DNA of 64,000 nt from Mesostigma viride (lineage: Eukaryota; Streptophyta; Mesostigmatophyceae; Mesostigmatales; Mesostigmataceae), in assembly GCA_009746045.1 (NCBI GenBank), contig RPFO01000418.1, positions 332,501 through 396,500 of the forward strand. Reading direction: 5' to 3'. Under the pieces are notes generated by a model. It was not told the origin of the DNA. It saw only the letters and a program-made list of their open reading frames with translations, and ran no database searches. Shown one piece after another: positions 1 to 12,900 of the stretch. The translations under genes were made by a program, and so were the position numbers. Position 1 is the stretch's first letter; each line of letters opens with the position of its first letter.

Positions 1-3000
1 AACAGGCCCGCCTTGAGTGCGTGCGCGGCGCACGGCGTGTGCAGGCATAGATGGCCCAGGCCGGTGGTCGCCAGCAGCTTGATCTGGGGGGGTACGGTAA
101 AGGTTGGATACAGGGGAGGGTATGGTACAAAAGAGCGCTGGTATAATTGCTGTGTGTACGATCCCAGGCCGGTGGTCGCCAGCAGCTTGATGTGGGGTGT
201 GTGATGGATAACGTAGGTGGTATGCACACAGCAACACATCGTTCATTCGGATGCCATTGCTAATTTGGCAGCCCATGGTCTATTTGGCGTGCCACTTGGC
301 AACCAAGGGAAGCAAACCAGGGGAAAACAAACCAGTAGTCTCACATTTTTGTCAGACCGCACGTCCATAGGATCACAGTTGACAGTAGCTTGCCATCGAG
401 CACACATACGAAAGACGTAGAGGAGGGAAAGAGATGGACTCAATTCTTGTTATGTTACACGCGCATGCTGTTATTGCTGTGTGCATCACAGGTCCACAGA
501 ATGAGCAAGAGAGCCCGCAATATATCTGTTACGCTGGGTTGTTGCTCTTGTAGGTGGCAGCCAATGTATTTATACTACCTACGAACATACCTTTTGTGCT
601 GTCGGGTTTGTGCTCTTGTTTGTTGCGTGGCCGATGAGCAGGTCGGCCGCGCCGCCGTCGAACAGCGGCGGCCGCAACTCAGGAAACTCGGCCATGATGG
701 CCATGCCACGCAGGCCCTGCGATCCGGATGCGAGCAACGTTAACAATTTGCACCCAGTTTGCAGTCGTTCAATATGCGCTCAACTTGCAGCCATTTTTCT
801 CACGTACTTTGCATTCCGTTTTGCATTCCGTTTTGCATGCAGTCCGCATTGTAGCTGGCGGAGTCTCACAAGCCGGTACATGACAGCTTTGATTCGGTAC
901 CCTTATTACCAACCAAGTGCACGCACGCAGGTGCTTGAGGGCCCGGCAAGGGGCTTGCAGCCAGCTTGTGTTCAGCTCGCATTCAGCTCGCATGCAGCTT
1001 CCATTCAGCTCGCATTCAGCTTCCATTCAGCTTGCATTCAGCTCGCATACAGCTCGCATTCAGCTCGCATTCAGCTCGCATTCAGCTCGCGTGCAGCTTG
1101 CATTCAGCTTGCATTCAGCTCGCATTCAGCTTGCATGCAGCTCGCATTCAGCTTGCATGCAGCTTCCATTCAGCTCGCATGCAGCTTCCATTCAGCTCGC
1201 ATTCAGCTCGCATGCAGCTCGCATTCAGCTCGCATTCAGCTCGCATGCAGCTCGCATTCAGCTCGCATTCAGCTCGCATTCAGCTTCCATTCAGCTCGCA
1301 TTCAGCTCGCATGCAGCTCGCATTCAGCTCGCATTCAGCTCGCATGCAGCTTGCATTCAGCTTGCATGCAGCTCGCATTCAGCTCGCATTCAGCTTGCAT
1401 TCAGCTTGCATTCAGCTCGCATTCAGCTCGCATTCAGCTCGCATTCAGCTCGCATGCAGGCTCGCATTCAGCTCGCATTCAGCTCGCATTCAGCTCGCAT
1501 TCAGCTTGCATTCAGCTCGCATTCAGCTCGCATTCAGCTCGCATTCAGCTCGCATTCAGCTCGCATGCAGGCTCGCATCCAGCTCGCATTCAGCTTGCAT
1601 TCAGCTCGCATGCAGGCTCGCATTCAGCTCGCATGCAGCTCGCATTCAGCTTGCATTCAGCTCGCATGCAGGCTCGCATTCAGCTCGCATTCAGCTCGCA
1701 TTCAGCTTGCATTCAGCTTGCATTCAGCTCGCATTCAGCTTGCATTCAGCTCGCATTCAGCTCGCATTCAGCTCGCATTCAGCTCGCATTCAGCTCGCAT
1801 GCAGCTTGCATTCAGCTCGCATTCAGCTCGCATGCAGCTTGCATTCAGCTCGCATTCAGCTCGCATTCAGCTCGCATTCAGCTCGCATTCAGCTCGCATT
1901 CAGCTCGCATTCAGCTCGCATTCAGCTCGCATTCAGCTTGCATTCAGCTTGCATGCAGCTTGCATTCAGCTTGCATGCAGCTCGCATTCAGCTCGCATTC
2001 AGCTCACATTCAGCTTCCATTCAGCTCGCTTTCAGCTCGCATTCAGCTTGCATTCAGCTCGCTTTCAGCTCGCATGCAGGCTCGCATTCAGCTTGCATGC
2101 CAGTGAAGCGACGCCCACGAGCACATGTGAAAATGTGGGTGTTAGATTGTAAAAATGTTGGACAAGGCTTCAAGGTAAGAGGTGTATGCTTATACCAGAC
2201 AGTCAACCCTCAACCTTAAACCTTAAACAGTTACATCAACAGTCTTGGCATTACAAGGTAAAAAGTAAGACCAAAGAAACAGGTTTTATCCAGCGTTACT
2301 GCCAAGTCGATGATGTTACCCGCTGACATTGCACAGGCATGTGCATGACGCAAGCTGGGAGCCCAGACATACACAAAATGCTGAAGTCACTTTGCTAGAG
2401 GCGCGCACCAGCAGCGCTGTGTCTGGACGTGACCCTCCGAATGTCCGTGAGGCACCCTCCATCGAAAATGGCCACATATTAGACACTTCAATGTCCGCAT
2501 GCAACTCCAGCATTCAGCCTACACGCGGTGAAGGCACTGTAAAGACTGGACTAGAACCACACACCAGCAATGCAGTGTGTGAGACGTCAAGTTTCAGCGG
2601 TGCAATGTCAAAGTCAGGGAATATTGACACAGCAATGCCCATGTAGCACAGCGGTATTCAAAGCACATTATCAGGCGCACACCATCGAAATACACACTAC
2701 AGAATGCACACAACAAAATGCACCTATCAGGAGCACGGTGTCAACGTGCAACGATAGTTTACACTTACTGTGCGGTAAGATTGGAAGCACCTTTCTTAGA
2801 CTGGGGCAAGCGCCAGCAGCTCCACATCAGATGGTGAGCCAACAAAAGTTAGCAAAGCCCACTGCCGCATAAAAGTACAAGGGCTACATTGCTAAAGGGC
2901 ACCCACCATCAGCACCGTGTCTGAGTCGGTTGCAGGGTCGGCCTTCACCAGTGGAGTGCACACGGCGGCCAGCCCCTCGACGGAAAGGGACTCTGCACGC

Positions 3001-6000
3001 GGAAGAATGAGCCGAGGAAAGCACAAGACTCTCCAGAATAAAATAGGGTTAAAATAAACAAAGTTCAGTGGGTGAGGCAATGTCATATGGCAACCACAAA
3101 GCACCCGCGGACCGCCCATCAGACCCGACAAAGCAGAAACAAGAGCTGACAAGACACCGATTTACCCCGCGACCTCGCACGAGTGTTGCTTGCGCCAGTA
3201 AACGCTAGCATGTCCTCCCTATTACCCCGTGATATACTACCCGTGATACTACCACCACTGTCATTCTCCGAGGCTATCAGCATCCTTATAAATTGCCAAT
3301 CTGTTACACTGTTTCGATATGAGAGGCAGGGAGTCCCTATATGTTTTGATGCACTCTAAGGCAACTTGTATATCCTGTTGAGGTGCACTGCATGGGACTC
3401 ACCACCTTCATCCTGTCAAGATGTCAATTTTTTGTGTCTATTCTCCCCCCCCCCCCCCATCTCCATGTCAACGGATACCTCCCCCCCCCTTTTCACCACC
3501 AACCACATGAATAGATTTCCCGCCCCCAACCACCACCACCCCATGAATAGATCCCCAAGCCACCACCAACACATGATTAGATCTCCCCCCCCAACCACCA
3601 CCACTTCCTGCATCCCCTTGGCTTCCTGCATCCCCCCATGCTCCTCCCACAATCCCACGCCTGGTTCCTTCTCCCCGGCCACTCCCTGCCTTCTCTCAGC
3701 TTACTTGTATCTGTGCTGGCAGCCGCGCACGCCAGCAGTCGGGACACCATGCCGGGGGATGCCAGCGTGGCGAAGGCCTTGCACACGAGGCGTAAAGGAC
3801 GCAGCGGCCAGCCAACCGCCTGGTGAGAGAGCGGGGGGGAAGGGGGGTGGGCAAAAGCAAGAATGGCGTGTCGCGAGGGAAAGGAAATAGGCTTAGGGCA
3901 ACAGGGAAAAAACAGAGGAGTAGCTACTTACCAAAGCACGACTTGTGGGAGGATATACCACCGGAGTAAAGTATAAAGAGAAGGAACCGCATTCTCTTTA
4001 TAAGCATGCGTGTACAAGCTATGAAAGCTGAGCGCTCTCTTACACACACAACCCCTATACAGCTACTATTAAAGATGCGGGGATGCTAGAGGTTACCAAA
4101 CATCTTACCTGGCTGTCCTTGATGGCGAGCCGCCCAAACGCGGCCAGCGCCTCGTTAGACGCCGCATCGCGCTCGCGCCCGGCGACAGAGTCTTCGTCCG
4201 CGCCATCCAGGGTGGCCAGCTCAGGGACACCCAGGAGCGACCGCAGGCACTTCTCGGCGAGGGGGGGGATGGTGTCGCTAAGGGGGTTGGTCTGGAGCAT
4301 CAGCCTGGGGGACGGATGACGGTGCGCAAGTAATACAGCGTGATATGCCATGATACGGCAAGAGCAAGTTAGCAATCCATGACGGCATGGTTGAGTAAGG
4401 AGATACATGTAATTGGACAGCCACAGAGGACATGGAGATACATGCGGCCCTATATGTACTATAGCTGACCGTTGGTGAGGACATAGAGATACATGCGGCC
4501 CTATATGTACTATAGCTGACCGTCGGTGAGGATATATAGGACCAGCATGGACACACGAGGGCATGGCATAGAAGAACATAGATATGGTGGCATAACTGGT
4601 CCCAGCACGCTGCAAAAGGGTGGACACACAAGGGCACTGCGGTACAGAAGGTATAGTAGCAGTCTATCCCTACAGTAGCAGTCTATCCCTACAGTAGCAG
4701 TCTATCTCTATAGTAGCAGTCTATCCCTATAGTAGCAGTCTCTTCTATAGTAACAGCCTATCCCTACTGGTATTGCTATAAAGATGCAAGCTTCATCGTG
4801 GCCAGCACGCAAACTATGTACATCACGAGATGGGAATGAGTAAATGGCATGGCCAGGGGGGAATGAGGAGGGAGGGAAGATTGCAGGAAACCACATTGGA
4901 TGAGCCGTCTCCCACACCCTCTCACATCAGTCACATGATCAGTGGTCGTGTATATGCAGATAGCAGTCACATACAAGAGACAGAGAAAATACCTCTCACA
5001 CGATGCTGTCATAGACATGACAAGAAACCACGATGCAACTCGCAGCTGGATCATTTCATTTCACGCAAAAACAACAACAACAACAACAAAAAAAAAAACG
5101 ATGTCTTGCCTTGGCAGGTGCTCCATGACGCCACCCGCCACGAGGCCCTGCTTGCACCCGGGCCGCTCCGCCAGGGCCCCCGCGGCACGCAGCGCGGCCT
5201 CCATTGTCGAAATGGACGTGTGTGGCGGTTTGACCTGGTCCGCACATTTGAGGATAGCGGCCTGGCGGTGCGGCAAGGGGATTTGGGATGTTGCGGGTGG
5301 TGCGGCAAAGGGAGGAAGGGGGGGGGGGGGCAAGGGGGGCAGGACACATGCGGTGCGGTAGGGCAAGGTTGTAAGTGATGCGGTGGGGGCAGAATGACAC
5401 ATGGGGGATAGCACCTTGGCATTTTGTTGAGCCTAGTCTTCCTAGTTTAGCGCAGCAAGGGAAGGTCGCGGGATGTTGTATCTGGCACAGCAATGGGAGC
5501 TTGTGGCTGGAACCATCGGAAATGAAAGCAGGTGGGTAGATGGAAGGGGGGGAGATGCCATGTAGGTGGTAGATGGGTAGTTTGAAAGGGCGAGTCGCGT
5601 CAAGCATCAGGTGACGTGGCCACCCACCCAGCCACCCACACACCCAGGGCGGTCTCACTTCAGGGGGGCGCCGGTGGGGTGATCTCACCTTGGTGGAACA
5701 CCCGATTATCCCAAACTCACATATATCAATAATAGCATCTGATAATCTTATATGCACGGGGCACCGAATCCAGCACGGAGGGCCCTCCCGACTTCCTGAG
5801 TTTGTCCTACTGTCCTGCGAACCGGATGGGACCTGTCGAAGTGAGGGGCCACTGACACCACTGTAGCTGAGTGAGGGGCCACTGTAGCTGAGTGAGGGGC
5901 CACTGTAGCTGAGTGAGGAGCCACTGTAGCTGAGTGAGGGGCCGCTGTAGCTGAGTGAGGAGCCACTGTAGCTTCACCCCTGAGCCATCCAATCCCCCGC

Positions 6001-6780
6001 CGCACCGCCCGTGATTTACCAGCCGACTCACCATCTTCCTTCCCTTTCCAGCCGACCCGAGCCCCGCTCACCCCGTCAAGCAATCAAGCCAGCCACAGAA
6101 CCCTTGTGCAGCCGCGAAAGCACCACTGCGGAGCCAACAGGCGACGTGATTGGTGCGGCAACCTTGCTGGGAGGCGTCGACACAGATGGCAGGCAGTAAA
6201 TACCCCGCCAGTCGCCTGCCACCCCGCCCATCCTCTTACCCGCCAGTGACAGGGAATGTTCTCTTACCCCTTCTCTCAGACATTTCCTACCCCTTCTCTC
6301 GCCAATGCTCTCACCCCTTGTCTCACCCATTCTTTCATGCATTCTTTCACGCATTCTCTTACCCATTCTTCTACCAGCCATTTGCCAACCACCCCAATCC
6401 GTTACCGATCTGGCACCTGATGTCATCCCGCCCTTTCCCTTACCAGCCGGCCCGCCACCTCTAGCGGGGCCAATGGCGTGACGTCCGCCAACTCCCCCGC
6501 TCCCGCCGCAACGTGCGCGTACAACCTGGCCTCGTTGCTGACGTACGGCTGGCCCCAGGTGGCGCCACTAGAACCGCGGGGTCCGAACGCGCCAGGTGGC
6601 GGCGCAGGGGGCTCCAGCACGCCACTGCCCTCGGAGGTATCCGCGGGTGCGTGGGTGGCCACCGCCGCCAACACACCGGAGGCCACCAGCGCGGGTACCA
6701 GCCTGCGGAGTTAAATTTTATTATTATTGTTATTATTATTATTATTTTTTGTGGTTGTGGTTGTGGTTGTGGTTGTGGTT

Positions 6781-6816
<36 letters not shown>

Positions 6817-6872
6817 GTGGTGGTGGTAGTAGTAGTAGTAGTAGCAGCAGTAGTAGTAGTAGCAGCAGCAGC

Positions 6873-6920
<48 letters not shown>

Positions 6921-9900
6921 TGGGAGCAGCAAGCAGAAACATAGGTAAAAGACACCAACATCAGCCACCAAGCTGAGATGTTCGTCGTGTCATCGTTTGG
7001 GTGCAGCACACGCGCACGTGCACTACAAACCATGAGGTAGCATGGCACATGGGTACTGTACTACCTAGTGGGTGGGTAAGAACATGTCGGAGCCATTACA
7101 ATGGCGCAAGTCTAGCGCTCTGCAGGTGGATGGATTCCACCTTCGTGGCGGTGGTCCATTCTAGGTTCTGGCTGCTAGCCGCAGGCATGTGTCTTAGCGC
7201 AATGGCTTGGCATGGCAACCACTCCTCAGGTGCATGGATTCCAAGTTTACAGAACAAGGCCTGGGCGCAGTATACGTCGGCAGCAGGCAACACGCAACAG
7301 GCAGCCACAGCGTCATTGCGGCCTGCAGAGTACGCGGCACTGTACAGGGGAATGGCGCGCGGGGCTCCGTGACTGGCGCGGGGGAGTGCATGGGTAAACC
7401 ACCACCGACCCACCACCCCTGGGGTGGGTGGGTGGGGGGAGCTCGTGTGGTGTCCATTGCAGCGCTTCTGCGCACGTGACGTTTCATGAAAACCTCAACA
7501 GAGCAGTGCTTCTGACGTTTCCTGAAAACGCTTCACAGGAGAACTGCTCCTAGGTGGGGTGATCCCACCACCCACCTGGATTCCCGGGCCAGCGCCGTGA
7601 CCAGCCGCAGCAGAAGCGCCACCATCTCTATCGCCTCGCCCGCTGATCCTGCCATCCGCCCCGACGCCTGCCCCAGCCCCTCCGTGCCTGGTCCTCCCTC
7701 CTTGCCGGGCGGCGCCCCATCCAGCGCACTGTACGCGGTCACTATAGACCGAAGCAGCTCCTTGGTAAGCGCGGGGCAGCGGCGCAGCAGCTCGAGCGCC
7801 TCGCTGCAGGTCTCCGGCTGGTCCACCAACTGGAGGAGGGTCAGGGCCGCCGAGCGACGCAGGTCGGGCAGCCTGCTCAGCCCATGGGATGCGGGGCTGA
7901 ACGGGTGCTCGGGTAGGTGGTTTGCATGTGGGGAATCGTCCTGTTGATGCCGTCGGTCATGGAGTGGCATGGTGTGGCATGGTGTGGCATGGGACATTAA
8001 TTAGTCAACACATGGGGCATGGGTGGCATGGGACATGAATTAGTCAACACATGGGACATGGGTGGCATGGGACATTAATTAGTCAACACACATGGGACAT
8101 TAATTAGTCAACACATAGGACATGGGTGGCATGGGACATTAATTAGTCAACACATGGGGCATGGGGGGCATGGGACATTAATTAGTCAACACATGGGGCA
8201 TGGGGGGCATGGGACGTGGGATGACTTCAATCCGTTAGTCATGTGCCTCACATAGCACTGATACACTGTCAATCCGTTAGTCATGTGCCTCACATAGCAC
8301 TGATAAACTGTCAATCCGTTACTCATGTGCCTCACATAGCACTGATACACTGTCAATCCGTTAGTCATGTGCCTCACATAGCACTGATAAACTGTCAATC
8401 CGTTACTCATGTGCCTCACATAGCACTGATACACTGTCAATCCGTTACTCATGTGCCTCACATAGCACTGATACACTGTCAATCCATTAGTCATGTGCCT
8501 CACATAGGACTGATACACTGTCAATCCGTTAGTCATGTGCCTCACATAGCACTGATACACTGTCAATCCATTAGTCATGTGCCTCACATAGGACTGATAC
8601 ACTGTCAATCCATTAGTCATGTGCCTCACATAGCACTGATAAACTGTCAATCCGTTACTCATGTGCCTCACATAGCACTGATACACTGGCGCATTTGCCA
8701 TTTCATCAACCCGTCGGAAGGACATTGAGTTCAGTAGATGAGGGCACATCGTGCTTTCCAGCATTCAAGGCGTTGCGAGGGCAGACCTTCGTACGCTGCG
8801 ATTCCACAACATGAATACATTCAAATGGAATGGGGCACAGCGCGCGGGACAAAGGACACGTGACAGTCCTCCTGACCGTGGGAGAAAGGAAAGATACATG
8901 CGTCCGGCTGGGCATGCGACAGCCCAGCCAGACATGCATGAAAGCGTTGCGCTCTCCTCCCCCCACACCCCTTTTACTTCTGCGTGCTGGACGCGCCCCC
9001 GCCCCCCCCACGCACCTCGGCATGCCGGCGGTGCGCATCCGCGTCCCTGCCCGCGCCCAGGTGCAGCGCCAGGGTGGCCATGGCCTGCTCCGTGCACAGC
9101 ACCTGCGCGAGCGCCAGGTGTCCGCGGGCGACGGCCTCGGCCAGCGGCAGCGCCGCGGCGGACAGCTCGCGCTCCCACTCGAGGGAGAGCACGCAGGAGA
9201 CCAGGAGGGCCAGATGCTCCTCTTGCCGCCGCTGGTCATCAACCACCGCGACGCCCGTGCCGCTCCCGCCATCCTGTGGTGGAGAGGTACATGGGTATAG
9301 TAGTACGGGTATACGGGTATACGGTATCGAAAGAATGAATGAGTGAAAGATCGAGGGAGAAAACGGGACCTTGAACCTTATTGTAGACCGTGAACCTGAC
9401 CCTCTCATGCCGATGCCGCCGTCCTGGAAATATACATATACTGGTAGTATACGCATATGCTGTGTATGAATATACTGTGTGTGTAGTATATGCATATAGG
9501 TGTTTCAAGACACAGGCAAACTAACAAGGGCTGCCAGAGAAAAGCCCTAAGCCCTAAACCCTAAACCCAGCCTCATGCCGCTGCAGTTAATGTTAGCGGA
9601 GGTAATAACCTTATAACCTACGCTTATACTCGGTAACCAAGGGCTGAGTATAAACGGAGGTGGAGAGAATGCTATCTACGCAAAAAATAAGTACTGCCGC
9701 CTGCCTTCGGGTACTGTCCGTGCACCCCCGTAACAGCGTCACTAGAGCGGCCACTGCACCGATCGATTCATCATCAGCCAAGTCCATGTTGCATTACGGT
9801 TTACATTACAGCTTTGCAAGCCAACCCCCGTGGGCGTTGGATTCTGAAAATTTTGCATTGGGAGAGTCATGGGGTTCGAGCTGTTTAAGTACATATAGAT

Positions 9901-12900
9901 CCTCGTTATGTTCACCGGCCTGACCGCAGAATGAGCCCATAAACAAGGACAAGTCCATAAATTCACCCGCGCGCCTCCACTGGGAGCACCGCGGGGTGTA
10001 AACGACATACTACCCAGCTTACTACCTAGCATACTACCTAGCTTACTCCCTATGGTAGTGCATATCTACCTTCCATCCTGATCGGGAGACTACCAGAGCG
10101 GGGACGCGTGCCAGAAGCCCCCCAAGCAGCATATCTAAACACCAGATGGTTACCCACTAAAACTGTCGTCGACGTACCGACGGCCTCCGGAAGAAGAGCC
10201 ATTCAAGCTGCAACATACAGAAGGCCTTCGCAACAACGTCTGTTAACATGTCACGGGTTTGAAGATTATCCATGAACGCTGCCGACGCACCTAAAGCCCC
10301 CTGAATAGCACAATCAAAACTGCCGATGCACCAAAAGCCCCCTGAATAGCACAATTAAAACTGCCAACGCACCGAAAGCCCCCTGAATAGCACAATTAAA
10401 ACTGCCAACGCACCAAAGGCCCCCTGAGTAGCACAACTAAAGCTGCCGACGTACCGACGGCCCCCGGAAGAGTGCGGGGCTGTCCCTCAGCGCGGCCAGG
10501 CACTCGAGCACTGACGCGACCGCCTGCGTGTTGTACATGGCGTCCACCGATGCCGCGTCCACCAGGGGGGGTGGGGATGGGAACGCGAACGCGGTCACTT
10601 GAGGAGAGGGGAGGGCACTCCCGCCGCCCGCAGAGGAGCGGTGGCCGCCGAGTTCGCCCGCGTGGAAGCTCTGGGAGTTTGCGAGGGAGTCGCTGTCTGA
10701 TGGATCCGCTGTTTTGGTGGGGGCGGGGTGGGGTTGGGGGTGGGGTGGGGGCAGGGGTGTTGTTGGGGGTGGGGTGAGGGTGGGGTTGGGGTTGGGGGTG
10801 GTGGTGGTGGTGGTGGTGGTGGTGGTGGAAGTGGGAGTGGGAGTGGGAGTGAAAGTGGGAGTGGGAGTGGGAGTGGGGGTGGGGGTGGAGGTGGGGGTGG
10901 GATAGAAGTGCCAATCGGTTGTCACCAGTATGGCATCGGCAAGTTATCAAGCGCTTTTCTAATTCGGCAATCACAGTAGGAAGCATGGCATCCGTGAAGT
11001 GTCAGAGGACTAGCCCGTACAAGCACGGGAGTGTGCTAGCGAGTCACTGTCTGAGGGGTCCGCTGTGCCGGGATCATGGGAGATTGGAGGCCAGCGGGGA
11101 ATGGAGTATCAAGGATTCTTTTTGATTGATGCACAACAACTTATAAACAACATAAAAGGCACAAGCACACACACACGGCAGGACTCCAAACGTAGTTTCA
11201 CTTTTTGGAGACCGAGACTCATCACCGTACTCTGATGACGCAAGACACCGCACATATGCACACACGCGACACACACACACACGGCACAAGCCTGATGACG
11301 CACTTTCACTCCTCGGGGACCACGACTCCTTGCCGTCCCTCCGATCCCCTGACAAAGAAGGGTTCCCCGTGGCTGGCAGCGCGCCTGTGTCCAGCTGCGG
11401 CAAAGCCCCCAGCCGTGATGTGGGCGGGCCCGGCTGGCCCCCCCCGCTCTCTTCCCTCCCGTCCCAACTCCCACCACTCCCAGCCAGGGCCAGCCGCTGC
11501 ATGAGCGGAGGCGCGGGGGGCGACAACCGGTCACCCTCGCTCCCGTACCCTGCGTCATCGAGAGACGCCCGAGGAGTGACAGGTGTGTTATGCATCTGCA
11601 TGAGACTCGCGACCGGTCCGGGGCGGCCAGCGACCTCCCCCCCTTTCCCTCCTCCGGCGCCTGCGCGGGTGCCCTTGCTGGCCTTGGCCCCCGCGGTCTG
11701 CCCTCTCCCGGCCGGATCCCTGCGCAGCTGCCGCACCATACGGGAGTACTTCTCGCGACGCAACGACCGCTCCTGCTCCTTGGGCGAGCCGATGCCCCCG
11801 CCCCCCAAACCACCGCGGGCCTGGCCGCCCTCCAGGGGGCTCCCAGGGGCCGACCCGCCCGCAAAAGCCCCGGCCAGGGTCCCTGACGGGTCCAGGTTGG
11901 CCTCCACAAGCGCGAGCATGGCGGGCAGGAGCGGCGGGGAGAGCAGTGCGTCGTGCCACCTGGCGCGCTCGTCGCGGCTGCGGGAATTAAACGATGCCGG
12001 TGTCGTGGCAGAGCCAGCAGGGAACACCAGGTCGGCTGTCGCTGACGTGGCGGGGCCAACCGGGAGGAGGGGACTTGCCGCGGTGGCACCCGCGGGGCCG
12101 GGGAGCCGCCCAGGGCTCCCCCTTGGTGGTTGTTGCTGCCCGGGGGAGGACCGAGCGAGTGCGGAGGAGGCCGTGAGGGTGGACGCGGAGGAAGGGGGGA
12201 TGGATGCGGCCGCGTGACGTGACAGGGATGCGAGCGTGGCGGTCGCGTGGCAGCGGATGCGCGGGTCTGGGCTGAATGTGATCCACTGCGGGTTGATGGG
12301 GAGGGGGGCCGTGTGCGGGGGTGTGAGGAGGCAAAGCGATGTTGGGGTGGGCAGGGAATAGCAATGTGGGGGTGTGAGGAGGGAATAGCAACAACAGGGT
12401 CGCAGGTGCGTCAAGTAGCGCTGAGCACCCCGGTGCAGGTATAGGAAGATCCCCTCACATTGCAAAACGTCTCCTGACCAAACATTACAGGAAAGTCATA
12501 CTACTAGTATACCGATGATTTAGGTATGATCTAGGCACATTGAGGTATGATATAGGCACATTGATGCCAATTAAAATACCAGAATAATTTAGAACTTGCA
12601 ACATCACGACTTGGAGCATCTCCTTGAGGCTTACATCATATGTAATCTCCTCACAACTAAACAACTTCATTAAACGGTACATCATCCCCTCACGTCGTGT
12701 AGTGTGTACTTGTTTCATACATCATACATATAACATAAAGCATCAACCCCTGAAGTCACAGAGTGTATCCTTATTTCATAGATAATAAACACAACATAGA
12801 AGTATAACATCATCCCCTCACATCGTAGGGTGTGTCCTTGCTTCATACACCGCATATAGGGTAGAAAACATCATCCCCTCACATCGTAGGGTGTGTCCTT

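Noticed and set aside
610-2219. Three overlapping plus-strand frames of 400-500 codons (repeating IQLAFSSHSAR)
   Set aside because: They are translations of the 11-bp satellite, which stays open in every frame; the region is an intron of the minus-strand gene.
8229-8764. A CRISPR-like array
   Set aside because: The 42-bp repeat has no unique spacers and the setting is a eukaryotic intron.
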